A DNA stretch of 46,494 nt from Aurantimonas coralicida (lineage in GTDB: Bacteria > Pseudomonadota > Alphaproteobacteria > Rhizobiales > Rhizobiaceae). A program made the translations under genes and the position numbers. Within the stretch, counting starts at the first letter, position 1. Each line of letters starts with the position of its first letter. The notes beneath the pieces are model-generated. The model saw nothing but the letters and a program-made list of their open reading frames with translations. It did not search any database and was not told where the DNA came from. Location: assembly GCA_011050685.1 (NCBI GenBank), contig DRFF01000016.1, positions 1 to 46,494 of the forward strand, read 5' to 3'. Shown in pieces: positions 15,717 through 25,081 of the stretch.

Positions 15717-17041
15717 GCCCCATGATCGCCGGCCTGTCGATGCTTGTCGCCCTGCTCGGATTGCTCGCGATCGGCACGCCCATCGCCTTCGCGCTCGGGC
15801 TGGTCTCGATGGGAGCCCTTTTTTCGGTCTACGGGGCCTTCTTCCTCGAGACCCTCGGCGAACAATTCTTCGGCGCGCTGTCGTCGTTCAGCCTCGTGTC
15901 GATTCCGATGTTCATCCTGATGGGCGCGGCCGTTGCCTCCTCACCGGCCGGCAAGGACCTCTACGAGGCGCTCGACCGCTGGCTCAATCGCGTGCCCGGC
16001 GGGCTAGTCCTGTCGAATCTGGGCGCCTGCTCGATCTTCGCCGCGCTGTCCGGCTCGTCGCCCGCAACCTGCGCCGCTATCGGCAAAATGGGCATTCCGG
16101 AGATGCGCCAACGCGGTTATCCGGCCGAGATCGCCGCCGGGTCGATCGCTGCCGGCGGCACGCTCGGCATCCTGATCCCGCCATCCGTGACGATGATCGT
16201 CTACGGCATCGCGACCGAGACCTCGATCGGGCGGCTGTTCCTCGCCGGGCTGCTACCGGGTTTCATGCTGACCGTCTATTTCATGATCTGGACGATCATC
16301 GCCTGCAAGCGCCAGGGGCTTGGCCTCTCCGAACTCACCCAGAGCTTTTCGATGCGCGAGCGATTCGAGGCGCTACCGCGAGTACTGCCGTTCCTGGCGA
16401 TCATCGTCGCGGTACTGTTCGTGCTCTATGGCGGCGTCGCCACCCCGTCCGAGGCCGCCGGCGTCGGCGCGCTGTTCTGCCTCGTCCTTGTCGCTGTGAT
16501 CTACGGCATCTTCTCGAAGACCTGGAAGTTCTCGCAGATGCGCGTGATCTTCCGCGACACGCTGAAGGAGAGCGTGATGATCATGCTGATCATCGGCGCG
16601 TCCGAGCTCTTCGCCTTCGCGCTCTCCTCGCTGTTCATCACCCAGTCCATCGCCCAGTACATTGCGGAACTGGACATCAATCGCTGGGCGCTGATGGGCG
16701 TGATTAACGTCTTTCTGCTTTTCGCCGGCTTTTTCCTGCCGCCGGTCGGCGTCATTTTGATGACCGCACCGATCCTCCTGCCGATCATCATCGGCGCGGG
16801 ATTCGACCCCTATTGGTTCGCTGTTATCCTGACCATCAACATGGAGATCGGATTGATCACACCGCCGGTCGGCCTGAATCTCTACGTCATCAACGGCATC
16901 GCGCCCGACATCACGCTCGGCCAGATCCTGCGGGGCTCCCTGCCCTATGTGATCTGCATGATCCTCGGCATCATCACGCTGTCGTTCTTCCCGCAGATCG
17001 CCCTGTTCCTGCCGGACCTGATCATGGGACCGGAATTGTGA
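15713..17041 (+). CDS. matM: TRAP transporter large permease, malonate (DctM family)
   Basis: A 442-residue inner-membrane transport subunit of the usual DctM length, with about a dozen hydrophobic segments. Family signatures are present: FAALSGSSPATCAAIGKMGI (first hairpin region), GTLGILIPPSVTMIVYG, GGVATPSEAAGVGA, and the C-terminal MEIGLITPPVGLNLYVI. It carries the Na+ and substrate pathway and depends on MatP. It overlaps matQ by four bases, and its TGA overlaps the GTG start of matA. Confidence 0.94.
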   Translation: MSPMIAGLSMLVALLGLLAIGTPIAFALGLVSMGALFSVYGAFFLETLGEQFFGALSSFSLVSIPMFILMGAAVASSPAGKDLYEALDRWLNRVPGGLVLSNLGACSIFAALSGSSPATCAAIGKMGIPEMRQRGYPAEIAAGSIAAGGTLGILIPPSVTMIVYGIATETSIGRLFLAGLLPGFMLTVYFMIWTIIACKRQGLGLSELTQSFSMRERFEALPRVLPFLAIIVAVLFVLYGGVATPSEAAGVGALFCLVLVAVIYGIFSKTWKFSQMRVIFRDTLKESVMIMLIIGASELFAFALSSLFITQSIAQYIAELDINRWALMGVINVFLLFAGFFLPPVGVILMTAPILLPIIIGAGFDPYWFAVILTINMEIGLITPPVGLNLYVINGIAPDITLGQILRGSLPYVICMILGIITLSFFPQIALFLPDLIMGPEL

Positions 17042-18396
17042 GCCGGGTTTCCCTTCTGTCCGATCTGCTCGGCTCGATCGGCGCGCGCTCCTGGTTCCAT
17101 GGCGAGGATGGCGGCAAGGCGATCAGCCTGCCGGAGCTCGCCGCGCTTTGCCATAAGCTCGTCTCATCACGTGGCGAGGCGACCGGCGTGCGCCTCGCGG
17201 CCGACATCCTCAAGGGTTTCCGTGCGCTCGATGAAAAGGCAGCCAAACGCTTCTTCCACATGCTCGCCGAAGAGTTCATGCCCGACGCCGAAGCCTTACG
17301 CGCCGCGGCAAACGCCTATGCCGAAATCCCAGGTCCCGATACGCTTATCGCCCTTCAACGGCTCGCCGAACCGCCCCGTCAAGAATTGTTTCGCCGGCTG
17401 AATCTCGCGCCAGGCGGAACGGCTGAGTTGGTCAAGCTCCGCGAGCGGCTGTTGCCATTTTTGAAGAGTGACCGGGAACGGCTCGGGGCCGTCGACGCCG
17501 ATCTTCGCCATCTCTTTCAGTCATGGTTCAACCGCGGTTTCCTGATGCTGAAGCCGATCGACTGGGACACGCCGGCCAGCGTGCTGGAAAAGATCATCCG
17601 CTACGAAGCCGTTCACGCCATCGGCAATTGGGACGAACTGCGCCAGCGCCTTGCACCGGTCGACCGGCGCTGCTTCGGCTTTTTCCACCCCTCGATTCCG
17701 GACGACCCGCTGATCTTCGTCGAGGTCGCCCTGACCGACGATATTCCAGCCAGTATCGCATCGGTGCTCGACCCGGACCGGACCGTTCTGCCCCCGGAAG
17801 CGGCGCAGACAGCTGTCTTCTACTCGATATCCAACTGTCACACGGGGCTGGCGGGCGTGTCCTTCGGCTCGTTCCTGATCAAGCAGGTGGCCGAAGACCT
17901 CAAGGAGACGGTCCCGAGCCTGAAAGCCTTCGTCACGCTGTCCCCTGCGCCGGGCTTCGCATCCTGGATCGCCGGGCTGTCGGCGGAGGCTGCTGAAGGG
18001 CTGGAAGCCAACGAGAAGCGCACGCTGGCGATCATCGGCGAAGCCGGGTGGTCAGCGGATCCGACTAAGGCCGAGGCGGCCCGACCCGGCCTGCTCTCGC
18101 TCGCCGCCCGCTATTACCTGCGCGCCAAGCGCGGCGACGACCGGCCGATCGATCCGGTCGCGCGGTTCCATCTCGGCAACGGCGCCGTTCTCAACCGCAT
18201 CATGCACCTCGGCGACACCTCCACGAGTGGCTTGGCGCAGGCGCATGGGCTGATGGTGAACTACCTCTATGATCTGCCGCGCATCGAGCAGCGTCACGAA
18301 GCCTACGCAGCGGACGGCGAGATCGCGGCCAGCCGGACCGTCACCGCGCTCCTGCCGGGACGAGCCGGCAGCCATTCGATGAAGGACGTAGCATGA
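17038..18396 (+). CDS. matA: Malonyl-CoA decarboxylase
   Basis: Converts malonyl-CoA to acetyl-CoA and CO2. The 452-residue protein has the helical N-terminal MCD domain (to about residue 150) and the GNAT-like catalytic domain with HPSIPDDPLIFVEVALT, then SISNCHTGLAGVSFGSFLIK, containing the conserved Ser, and VARFHLGNGAVLNRIMHLGD with the catalytic His. The start is GTG 17038, overlapping the matM stop; the frame is open further left only as a shadow of matM. Its end overlaps matB by four bases. Position between transporter and synthetase is that of a malonate utilisation operon. Confidence 0.95.
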   Translation: MSRVSLLSDLLGSIGARSWFHGEDGGKAISLPELAALCHKLVSSRGEATGVRLAADILKGFRALDEKAAKRFFHMLAEEFMPDAEALRAAANAYAEIPGPDTLIALQRLAEPPRQELFRRLNLAPGGTAELVKLRERLLPFLKSDRERLGAVDADLRHLFQSWFNRGFLMLKPIDWDTPASVLEKIIRYEAVHAIGNWDELRQRLAPVDRRCFGFFHPSIPDDPLIFVEVALTDDIPASIASVLDPDRTVLPPEAAQTAVFYSISNCHTGLAGVSFGSFLIKQVAEDLKETVPSLKAFVTLSPAPGFASWIAGLSAEAAEGLEANEKRTLAIIGEAGWSADPTKAEAARPGLLSLAARYYLRAKRGDDRPIDPVARFHLGNGAVLNRIMHLGDTSTSGLAQAHGLMVNYLYDLPRIEQRHEAYAADGEIAASRTVTALLPGRAGSHSMKDVA

Positions 18397-19922
18397 CCAA
18401 TCCGCTCTTCGACGGACTCCTCGCAGCCGGACAGCGCGATCCGGCGCGCCGTTTCGCCATACTCCCGGACGGGCGGAGCTACAGCTACCAGGACGTCGAG
18501 GCGGTTTCGGCGCGCTTCGCCAATGCCCTCGTCGATCTGGGTATAAAGCCCGGCGATCGGGTAGCGGTCCAGGTCGAAAAATCCATAGAAGCCTTGATGC
18601 TCTATCTCGCGACGGTGCGGGCCGGCGGCGTATTCCTGCCGCTCAACACCGCCTACACGCCGACCGAGGTGGAATATTTCCTCACCGACGCGGGTCCGCG
18701 CGTCTTCGTTTGCGATCCGGCCAGGCGCGACGCGCTCGCCCCCGTCGCCGAAAAGGCCGGCGCAGCGATCGAAACGCTCGGCGTCTGGACCTCGCCGGAC
18801 AAAAGCGCCGGCAGCCTCAGCGACAAGGCGCTGGCGGCACCGACAACATTCGAGACGGTCGCTCGGGCTGCCAGTGATCTGGCGGCGATCCTTTACACCT
18901 CCGGGACCACCGGGCGCTCCAAGGGCGCCATGCTAACCCAGGATAATCTCCTCTCCAACGCCGAAGTGCTGCGGGACTGTTGGCGGTTCACCGAAAAGGA
19001 CGTGCTCCTCCACGCGCTGCCGATCTTCCACACCCACGGGCTGTTCGTCGCCTCGAACACCGCCATGATCGCCGGCGGGGCAATGATCTTCCTGCCGAAA
19101 TTTGACGTCGAGGAGGTGTTCCGCTTCCTGCCGGACGCGACCGCGATGATGGGGGTTCCGACCTTCTACACGCGGCTTCTCGCCGATAAGCGCCTAACCC
19201 GCGAGGCCACGGCCCATATGCGGCTGTTCACGTCGGGCTCGGCGCCGCTGCTCGCCGAGACCCACAAGGCCTTTGAGAAGCGTACCGGCCTGCGCATTCT
19301 CGAGCGCTACGGCATGACCGAGACCAATATGTCGACCTCGAACCCGTATGACGGCGACCGGCGGGCCGGCACCGTCGGCTTCCCACTGCCCGGCGTCACC
19401 TTGAGAATCGTCGATGCCGAGACCGGCGAGGCACTCCCCAAGGGCGAGATCGGCGTGATCGAAGTGAAGGGGCCAAACGTCTTTGCCGGCTATTGGCAGA
19501 TGCCGGAAAAGACCGCGGCGGAATTTCGCGACGACGGGTTCTTCATTACCGGCGACCTCGGCATGATCGACGCCGACGGCTACGTGAGCATCGTGGGACG
19601 CAGCAAGGATCTGGTGATCTCGGGCGGCTTCAACATCTATCCCAAGGAGGTCGAGCTTGCGCTGGACGAACTGCCGGGCGTGATCGAAAGCGCGGTGATC
19701 GGTGTGCCGCATCCCGATTTCGGTGAGGGCGTCGTTGGGGTCGTGGTCGGCGCGTCGGACCTGAAGGAAGAGGAATTGACCGGGGCGCTGACGGAGCGGC
19801 TCGCCCGGTTCAAACAGCCGAAGCGAATCGTCTTCGTCAACGAGTTGCCACGCAACACCATGGGCAAGGTGCAGAAGAACGTCCTGCGCGACCGTTTTGC
19901 CGATCTGTTGTCCAACGCCTGA
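18393..19922 (+). CDS. matB: Malonyl-CoA synthetase (acyl-AMP ligase family)
   Basis: Activates malonate with ATP and CoA to malonyl-CoA. The 509-residue adenylate-forming enzyme has the P-loop-like AILYTSGTTGRSKGAMLTQ, the A5 motif ILERYGMTETNMS, the A7 motif FFITGDLGMID, GRSKDLVISGGFNIYPKEVE, and the C-terminal acylation Lys in PRNTMGKVQKNV. Length and motifs match MatB. Context (MatA upstream, malonate-type TRAP genes) supports malonate as substrate; methylmalonate is often accepted by the family too. It is the last gene of matPQMAB. Confidence 0.94.
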   Translation: MTNPLFDGLLAAGQRDPARRFAILPDGRSYSYQDVEAVSARFANALVDLGIKPGDRVAVQVEKSIEALMLYLATVRAGGVFLPLNTAYTPTEVEYFLTDAGPRVFVCDPARRDALAPVAEKAGAAIETLGVWTSPDKSAGSLSDKALAAPTTFETVARAASDLAAILYTSGTTGRSKGAMLTQDNLLSNAEVLRDCWRFTEKDVLLHALPIFHTHGLFVASNTAMIAGGAMIFLPKFDVEEVFRFLPDATAMMGVPTFYTRLLADKRLTREATAHMRLFTSGSAPLLAETHKAFEKRTGLRILERYGMTETNMSTSNPYDGDRRAGTVGFPLPGVTLRIVDAETGEALPKGEIGVIEVKGPNVFAGYWQMPEKTAAEFRDDGFFITGDLGMIDADGYVSIVGRSKDLVISGGFNIYPKEVELALDELPGVIESAVIGVPHPDFGEGVVGVVVGASDLKEEELTGALTERLARFKQPKRIVFVNELPRNTMGKVQKNVLRDRFADLLSNA

Positions 19923-20045
19923 ACCGGACGAGAGTTCGCCATGCAGTAGACGAGCGCGCCGCAAGCTCTTAGGACGATGGGCACAGCGAAGATCGGCGAA
20001 TGTGGCCAGCCGCGCCAGCGCATCAGACACAAGGAAGAGGGTTCC

Positions 20046-21266
20046 ATGTCCACCGCCCCTGCCGCGACCTCCTCGCACGCTCCCACCATGGCCGCATTCG
20101 ACTGGGCCGATCCGTTTCGGCTGGAGGATCAGCTGAGCGAGGACGAACGCCTGATCCGCGACACGGCGAGCGCTTTCGCGGAGGAAAAGCTGCGCCCCCG
20201 GATCGTCGAAGCCTATCAGAACGAGACCACCGACCGGACGATCTTCAACGAGATGGGCGAACTCGGCCTGCTCGGCCTGACCGTCCCAGAAGAGTACGGC
20301 TGCGCTGGCGCGTCTTATGTCTCCTACGGGCTTGTCGCGCGAGCGGTCGAGGCGGTCGATTCCGGCTACCGCTCGATGATGAGCGTGCAGTCCTCCCTGG
20401 TGATGTATCCGATCTTTGCCTATGGCGACGAAACGCAGCGCAAGAAGTACCTGCCGAAGCTGGCGAGCGGCGAGTATGTCGGCTGCTTCGGCCTCACCGA
20501 GCCCGACGCCGGCTCCGACCCCAGCGGCATGAAGACGAAAGCCGAGAAGGTCTCCGACGGTTACCGTCTGTCCGGCGCAAAGATGTGGATCTCCAATTCG
20601 CCGATCGCGGATGTCTTCGTCGTCTGGGCGAAATCGACCGCCCATGACGGCGAGATCCGCGGCTTCATCCTGGAAAAGGGAATGAAGGGCCTGTCGGCGC
20701 CGAAGATCGAGGGCAAGCTGTCCTTGCGGGCTTCGGTCACCGGCGAGATCGTCATGGACGGGGTCATCGTCCCCGAAGAGAATCTCCTGCCGAATGTTTC
20801 CGGCCTCAAGGGTCCGTTCGGCTGCCTCAACCGCGCGCGCTACGGCATTTCCTGGGGGGCGATGGGCGCCGCCGAGGATTGCTGGAAGCGGGCACTCGCC
20901 TACACGCTGGAACGCATCCAGTTCGACCGGCCTCTGGCCGCGACCCAGCTCGTCCAGAAGAAGCTCGCCGACATGCAGACCGAGATCGCGCTGGGGCTGC
21001 AGGCCTCGCTTCGCGTCGGCCGCCTGTTCGACGAGGGTAAGATGGCGCCGGAGATGATCTCGCTGGTCAAGCGCAACAATTGCGGCAAGGCGCTCGACAT
21101 CGCCCGCGTCGCCCGCGACATGCATGGCGGCAACGGCATCATGGGCGAGTACCATGTCATGCGTCACGCCCAGAATTTGGAGACGGTCAACACCTACGAG
21201 GGCACGCATGACGTTCACGCGCTGATCCTGGGCAAGGCTCAGACCGGAATCCAGGCGTTCTTCTGA
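20046..21266 (+). CDS. gcdH: Acyl-CoA dehydrogenase, glutaryl-CoA dehydrogenase type
   Basis: A 406-residue FAD enzyme of the GCDH subfamily, which oxidatively decarboxylates glutaryl-CoA to crotonyl-CoA and passes electrons to ETF. Motifs include [91 protein letters not shown], and the catalytic Glu near residue 385 in [15 protein letters not shown]. This last segment, and the RYGI motif, distinguish GCDH from other acyl-CoA dehydrogenases. ATG 20046 follows GGAAGAGGG; the frame is open to 19977. It stands between matB and a second TRAP system, which may import its precursor (inference). Confidence 0.9.
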   Translation: MSTAPAATSSHAPTMAAFDWADPFRLEDQLSEDERLIRDTASAFAEEKLRPRIVEAYQNETTDRTIFNEMGELGLLGLTVPEEYGCAGASYVSYGLVARAVEAVDSGYRSMMSVQSSLVMYPIFAYGDETQRKKYLPKLASGEYVGCFGLTEPDAGSDPSGMKTKAEKVSDGYRLSGAKMWISNSPIADVFVVWAKSTAHDGEIRGFILEKGMKGLSAPKIEGKLSLRASVTGEIVMDGVIVPEENLLPNVSGLKGPFGCLNRARYGISWGAMGAAEDCWKRALAYTLERIQFDRPLAATQLVQKKLADMQTEIALGLQASLRVGRLFDEGKMAPEMISLVKRNNCGKALDIARVARDMHGGNGIMGEYHVMRHAQNLETVNTYEGTHDVHALILGKAQTGIQAFF

Positions 21267-21548
21267 TCCTCTACCCTACGTTAGTATAAGGGCGCGGAAT
21301 CACACGCCTATCCGTTCGACAGGCAGGCGCGGTGCTTGCTAAGGTTCGCGCGGCGCAATCTCGGGAGCGTGTCGGCGAGGCAAAGCCAGGGTGGAAAGTT
21401 CAGGAGCGCCTGTTCCGGTCGCTCTTGCCGCATGTGTCCAGCCTCGGCACCGCATCGTTCCCGCGTGACCAGATCGGCAGTGCCGAATGATCGGCACCGC
21501 CGCTTATATTGATTGGACGCCGTTTGCGTCCGCAGTGGAGGACTATCA

Positions 21549-22559
21549 ATGAAAAACCTGCTTCTTGGCACCATTTCCGCCGCCGCACTGATCGCCGGCG
21601 CATCAAGCGCATCCGCCGCGGTCGGCTGCGACGACGGCGAGATGGTCATCAAATTTGCCCACGTCGTCGCCGCGACGGGCCACCCGAAGGGCGACGCGGC
21701 GACACTGCTCGCCGAGCGCGTCAACCAGGAGATGGATGGCAAGGCCTGCATGGAGGTGTTCCCGAACTCCACGCTGTTCGACGACGACAAGGTGCTCGAG
21801 GCGCTGCTGCTCGGCGACGTGCAGCTCGCCGCGCCGTCGCTGTCGAAGTTCGAGGCCTACACGCTGAAATATCGCCTCTACGACCTGCCGTTCCTGTTTT
21901 CGAACCTCAAGACCGTCGAGGCCTTCAACGACGGCGAGACCGGCAAGAATCTGCTGACCGTCATGGAGGACAAGGGATATACGGGCCTCGGATATTGGCT
22001 GTCCGGCCTGAAGCAGTTTTCGGCCAACAAGCCGCTGCTCGTACCGAGTGATGCGTCCGGGCTGAAGTTCCGCATTCAGACCTCGGACGTCGCCGAAGCG
22101 ATGATCGAAGCGATGGGCGGTTCGGCCCAGAAGCTCGCCTTCAAGGAGGTCTATGGCGCGTTGCAGACCGGGGTCGTGGACGGCCAGGAAAACACCTGGT
22201 CGAACATCTACACCCAGAAGTTCTTCGAGGTGCAGGACGGTATCACCGAGACCAACCATCAGGTCCTCGCCTATCTGCTGGTCACCTCGACCGAATGGCT
22301 GAATGGTCTTGAGCCAGAGTTCCGCGACCAGTTCATGAAGATCGTCGACGAAGTCACCGCCGAGGCAAACGGAAACGTCGCCGAGACCGAAGCAAAGAAC
22401 CGGCAGAACATCATCGACGCCGGCGGCGAAGTGCGCGAGCTGAGCCCCGAGCAGCGCGAGGAGTGGGTCTCCACGATGAAGCCGGTCTGGGACAAGTTCA
22501 CCGACGACATCGGTCAGGACGTCATCGACGCCGCCGTCGCCACGGGCTCGACGAACTAA
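21549..22559 (+). CDS. TRAP transporter substrate-binding protein, C4-dicarboxylate type (second system)
   Basis: 336 residues with signal peptide MKNLLLGTISAAALIAGASS and cleavage near SAA. The DctP fold follows: VIKFAHVVAATGHPKGDAAT, VFPNSTLFDDDKVLEALLLG, DLPFLFSNLKTVEAF, GLKFRIQTSDVAEAMIEAMG (binding Arg in KFRIQ), and EVYGALQTGVVDGQENTWSN. The last block and the FRIQ segment are the classic C4-dicarboxylate DctP signatures, so a dicarboxylate ligand is likely. ATG 21549 follows GGAGG. It differs clearly from MatP and is not a recent duplicate. A glutarate ligand is only suggested by the upstream gcdH. Confidence 0.92.
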   Translation: MKNLLLGTISAAALIAGASSASAAVGCDDGEMVIKFAHVVAATGHPKGDAATLLAERVNQEMDGKACMEVFPNSTLFDDDKVLEALLLGDVQLAAPSLSKFEAYTLKYRLYDLPFLFSNLKTVEAFNDGETGKNLLTVMEDKGYTGLGYWLSGLKQFSANKPLLVPSDASGLKFRIQTSDVAEAMIEAMGGSAQKLAFKEVYGALQTGVVDGQENTWSNIYTQKFFEVQDGITETNHQVLAYLLVTSTEWLNGLEPEFRDQFMKIVDEVTAEANGNVAETEAKNRQNIIDAGGEVRELSPEQREEWVSTMKPVWDKFTDDIGQDVIDAAVATGSTN

Positions 22560-22568
22560 CCGTCAAAC

Positions 22569-22597
22569 GGCCGGGCGTGCCTGCAGTGCGCCCGGCC
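22569..22597 (+). promoter_or_regulatory. Intercistronic hairpin after the second TRAP binding-protein gene
   Basis: A 9-bp perfect stem GGCCGGGCG/CGCCCGGCC with an 11-nt loop, ten bases after the stop codon, followed by TATTTCG. Its position matches the hairpin after matP, so it probably sets binding-protein excess over the membrane subunits. Confidence 0.6.
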
Positions 22598-22670
22598 TAT
22601 TTCGCTATCTCGAGCAACGTTAGTGCACGGGCTGCTCGCAACGGGCGCCGTCGTGCTGGGGGAATATGCG

Positions 22671-23351
22671 ATGGCCGGCCTGTGGCCCTACCTGGCAATA
22701 CTGGCCCTGATTATAGGCTTGTATCTCGTCGAACGACGGCACGCCGAGGCGGTGACCCGGCTCGAGGAGAATATTCTCGCGATCCTTCTGGCGACCATCA
22801 CGCTTGTCTCCTTCTCGCAGGTGATCGCGCGCTACGGCTTCAACTCCGGATGGTCCGGCGCACTCGAACTGACCCGCATCCTCTTCGCCTGGATGATCCT
22901 GTTCGGCATGGGCTACGGGCTGAAGCAAGGCCTGCATCTGGGTGTCGACGCAGCGATCCGGCTGTTCCCCAAGCCAGTGTTCCGGATCGCCGCCCTGTTC
23001 GGCGCGCTTTGCACCGCTCTTTACGCCATCATTCTGCTGTCGGCCGATTGGCTGTCGATCTTCGGGGCAAACTCCTCAGGCGGCGCCATCTTCTATTGGA
23101 CCAAGTTCTTCAATCTCGGGCTTGGGCTTGACGACGTGCGCTATCCTGAATGGGTGCAGGAAACCTTCGGCGTCCAGGAACGCGTCCAACGCTGGATTGC
23201 CTATCTGATGCTGCCGATCGGCCTGGCACTTCTGGCCTACCGCTCGCTGCAGGCGATCGTCCAGATCTGGACCGGCAAGCGCGAACTCGTCATCGCCGGC
23301 CACGAGGCGGAAGACCTCGTCGCGGAAAATAAAGATCTCCTGAAAGACTGA
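22671..23351 (+). CDS. TRAP transporter small permease (second system)
   Basis: 226 residues, longer than usual DctQ (about 160-180). An N-terminal hydrophobic segment (LWPYLAILALIIGLYLVERR) precedes the standard four-helix unit with ISRY-like IARYGFNSGWSGALELTRIL, the conserved Trp/Glu pattern of the family. A loop of about 40 residues between the third and fourth helices (NSSGGAIFYWTKFFNLGL and onward) adds the rest of the length. ATG 22671 follows GGGGGAA; a GTG at 22623 would add 16 residues. The next gene starts six bases after the stop. Confidence 0.87.
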   Translation: MAGLWPYLAILALIIGLYLVERRHAEAVTRLEENILAILLATITLVSFSQVIARYGFNSGWSGALELTRILFAWMILFGMGYGLKQGLHLGVDAAIRLFPKPVFRIAALFGALCTALYAIILLSADWLSIFGANSSGGAIFYWTKFFNLGLGLDDVRYPEWVQETFGVQERVQRWIAYLMLPIGLALLAYRSLQAIVQIWTGKRELVIAGHEAEDLVAENKDLLKD

Positions 23352-23356
23352 CCGCG

Positions 23357-24982
23357 ATGGAAACGCTTATCCTCTTCATTCTGGTTCTGGGGCTGCTGTT
23401 CCTCGGCGCGCCGGTGGCCATCTCGCTCGGCCTCTCCTCGGTCATCACCATCGCCTTCTTCTCCAGCGACTCCATGTCGTCGGTGGCGCTGCAGCTGTTC
23501 ACCGCCTCGCAGAACTACACGCTGCTAGCGATTCCGTTCTTCGTGCTCGCCTCCGCCTTCATGTCCACCGGGGGCGTCGCCAAGCGGCTGATCAACTTCG
23601 CCATCGCCACGGTCGGCCATTTTCGCGGCGGCCTTGCCATGGCCTCAGTGCTGGCCTGCATGCTGTTCGCCGCCCTCTCCGGCTCGTCTCCGGCCACCGT
23701 CGTCGCGATCGGCACCATCGCCATCGCGGGTATGCGCAAGGTCGGCTACAGCAAGGAGTTCGCGGCCGGCATCATTGCCAATGCCGGCACGCTCGGAATC
23801 CTGATCCCGCCGTCGATCGTCATGGTCGTTTATTCGGCCGCCACCGACGTGTCCGTCGGGCGCATGTTCCTCGCCGGCGTCGTTCCTGGCATCGTCGCCG
23901 GGCTGATGCTGATGATCGCGATCTACATCATGGCGCGGATCAAGAACCTGCCGGCCGAGCCCTGGCGCGGCTTCCACGAGATCGCACGCCACGGCAAAGA
24001 CGCCGGCTGGGGCCTCTTCCTGATCGTCATCATCCTCGGCGGCATCTATGGCGGCGTGTTCACGCCGACGGAAGCGGCGGCGGTGGCGGCGGTCTACGCG
24101 TTCTTCGTCGCTTTGTTCATCTATCGCGACATGGGACCGCTCAAGGACGAGCCTTGGCTGCGCGAGACCGACTCGTCCCGCGCCCGCGTCGGATTTTCGG
24201 CGTTGGTCTATGCCGTCTCCTTTTTCTCCGTCTGGATGATCCTCTCCTTCTTCGCGACCTCCGGTCCCGGCGGCGCGAGCTTCGGCTTCGGCGAGCGGGC
24301 GACCGTCGGTCTTGTGCTGTCTTTGGCGATCCTCGTCGCCTACACGCTCTGGCGCGGCGAAAGCGCGGGGCTGGCGGGCGTGCCGAAGCACTTGGCCGCC
24401 AGCCTGCCGATCTGGGGCCGCAACCTGGGAATGACGGGGCGCTCCTTCTTCAGGGCGTTCTTCAACGAGGACACACGCAAGGTCACCGTCGACGCGGCGC
24501 GCACGACGATCATGCTGATGTTCATCATCGTCAACGCGCTGCTGTTCGCCCATGTGCTGACGGCGGAACGCATTCCCCAGGCGATCACCGGCCTGATGCT
24601 CGACGCCGGATTCAACTGGTTCACCTTCCTGATCGCGGTCAATATCCTGCTGCTCCTCGGCGGCCAGTTCATGGAACCGTCCGGGTTGCTTCTGATCGTG
24701 GCGCCGGTGGTGTTCCCGATCGCGATGGAACTCGGCGTCGATCCGGTCCATCTCGGCATCGTCATGGTGGTCAACATGGAGATCGGCATGATCACGCCGC
24801 CGATCGGGCTCAACCTGTTCGTCACCTCAGGCATTACCGGGATGAGTCTGGTTCAGGTGGTCAAGGCGGCGCTGCCCTTCGTCGGAGTGCTCTTCCTGTT
24901 CCTGATTCTGGTGACCTATGTGCCGATTCTGTCGACCTGGCTGCCCTACAGCCTGATGGGACCGGAGCTCGTCACGAGGTAG
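23357..24982 (+). CDS. TRAP transporter large permease with an enlarged central region (DctM family)
   Basis: 541 residues against about 430-445 for most DctM proteins, including MatM here. Standard DctM blocks occur at about 100-165 (FAALSGSSPATVVAIGTIAI, GTLGILIPPSIVMVVYS), 228-245 (GGIYGGVFTPTEAAAVAA), and in the C-terminal third (MEIGMITPPIGLNLFV). Between them, residues about 257-370 form an extra segment with two likely transmembrane helices (SALVYAVSFFSVWMILSFFA and ATVGLVLSLAILVAYTLW) plus a charged loop. The gene ends the second TRAP operon. Transport partner and substrate are as for the binding protein. Confidence 0.92.
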   Translation: METLILFILVLGLLFLGAPVAISLGLSSVITIAFFSSDSMSSVALQLFTASQNYTLLAIPFFVLASAFMSTGGVAKRLINFAIATVGHFRGGLAMASVLACMLFAALSGSSPATVVAIGTIAIAGMRKVGYSKEFAAGIIANAGTLGILIPPSIVMVVYSAATDVSVGRMFLAGVVPGIVAGLMLMIAIYIMARIKNLPAEPWRGFHEIARHGKDAGWGLFLIVIILGGIYGGVFTPTEAAAVAAVYAFFVALFIYRDMGPLKDEPWLRETDSSRARVGFSALVYAVSFFSVWMILSFFATSGPGGASFGFGERATVGLVLSLAILVAYTLWRGESAGLAGVPKHLAASLPIWGRNLGMTGRSFFRAFFNEDTRKVTVDAARTTIMLMFIIVNALLFAHVLTAERIPQAITGLMLDAGFNWFTFLIAVNILLLLGGQFMEPSGLLLIVAPVVFPIAMELGVDPVHLGIVMVVNMEIGMITPPIGLNLFVTSGITGMSLVQVVKAALPFVGVLFLFLILVTYVPILSTWLPYSLMGPELVTR

Positions 24983-25081
24983 GCGGGCCTGTGGCGGGTC
25001 GCCGCGGCAGGCCAAGCAAGGCATTGTCGCTGCGCGCGCCGACAGTGCCGACCCGATCGATTCGACGACGTCGCCGGCGTT

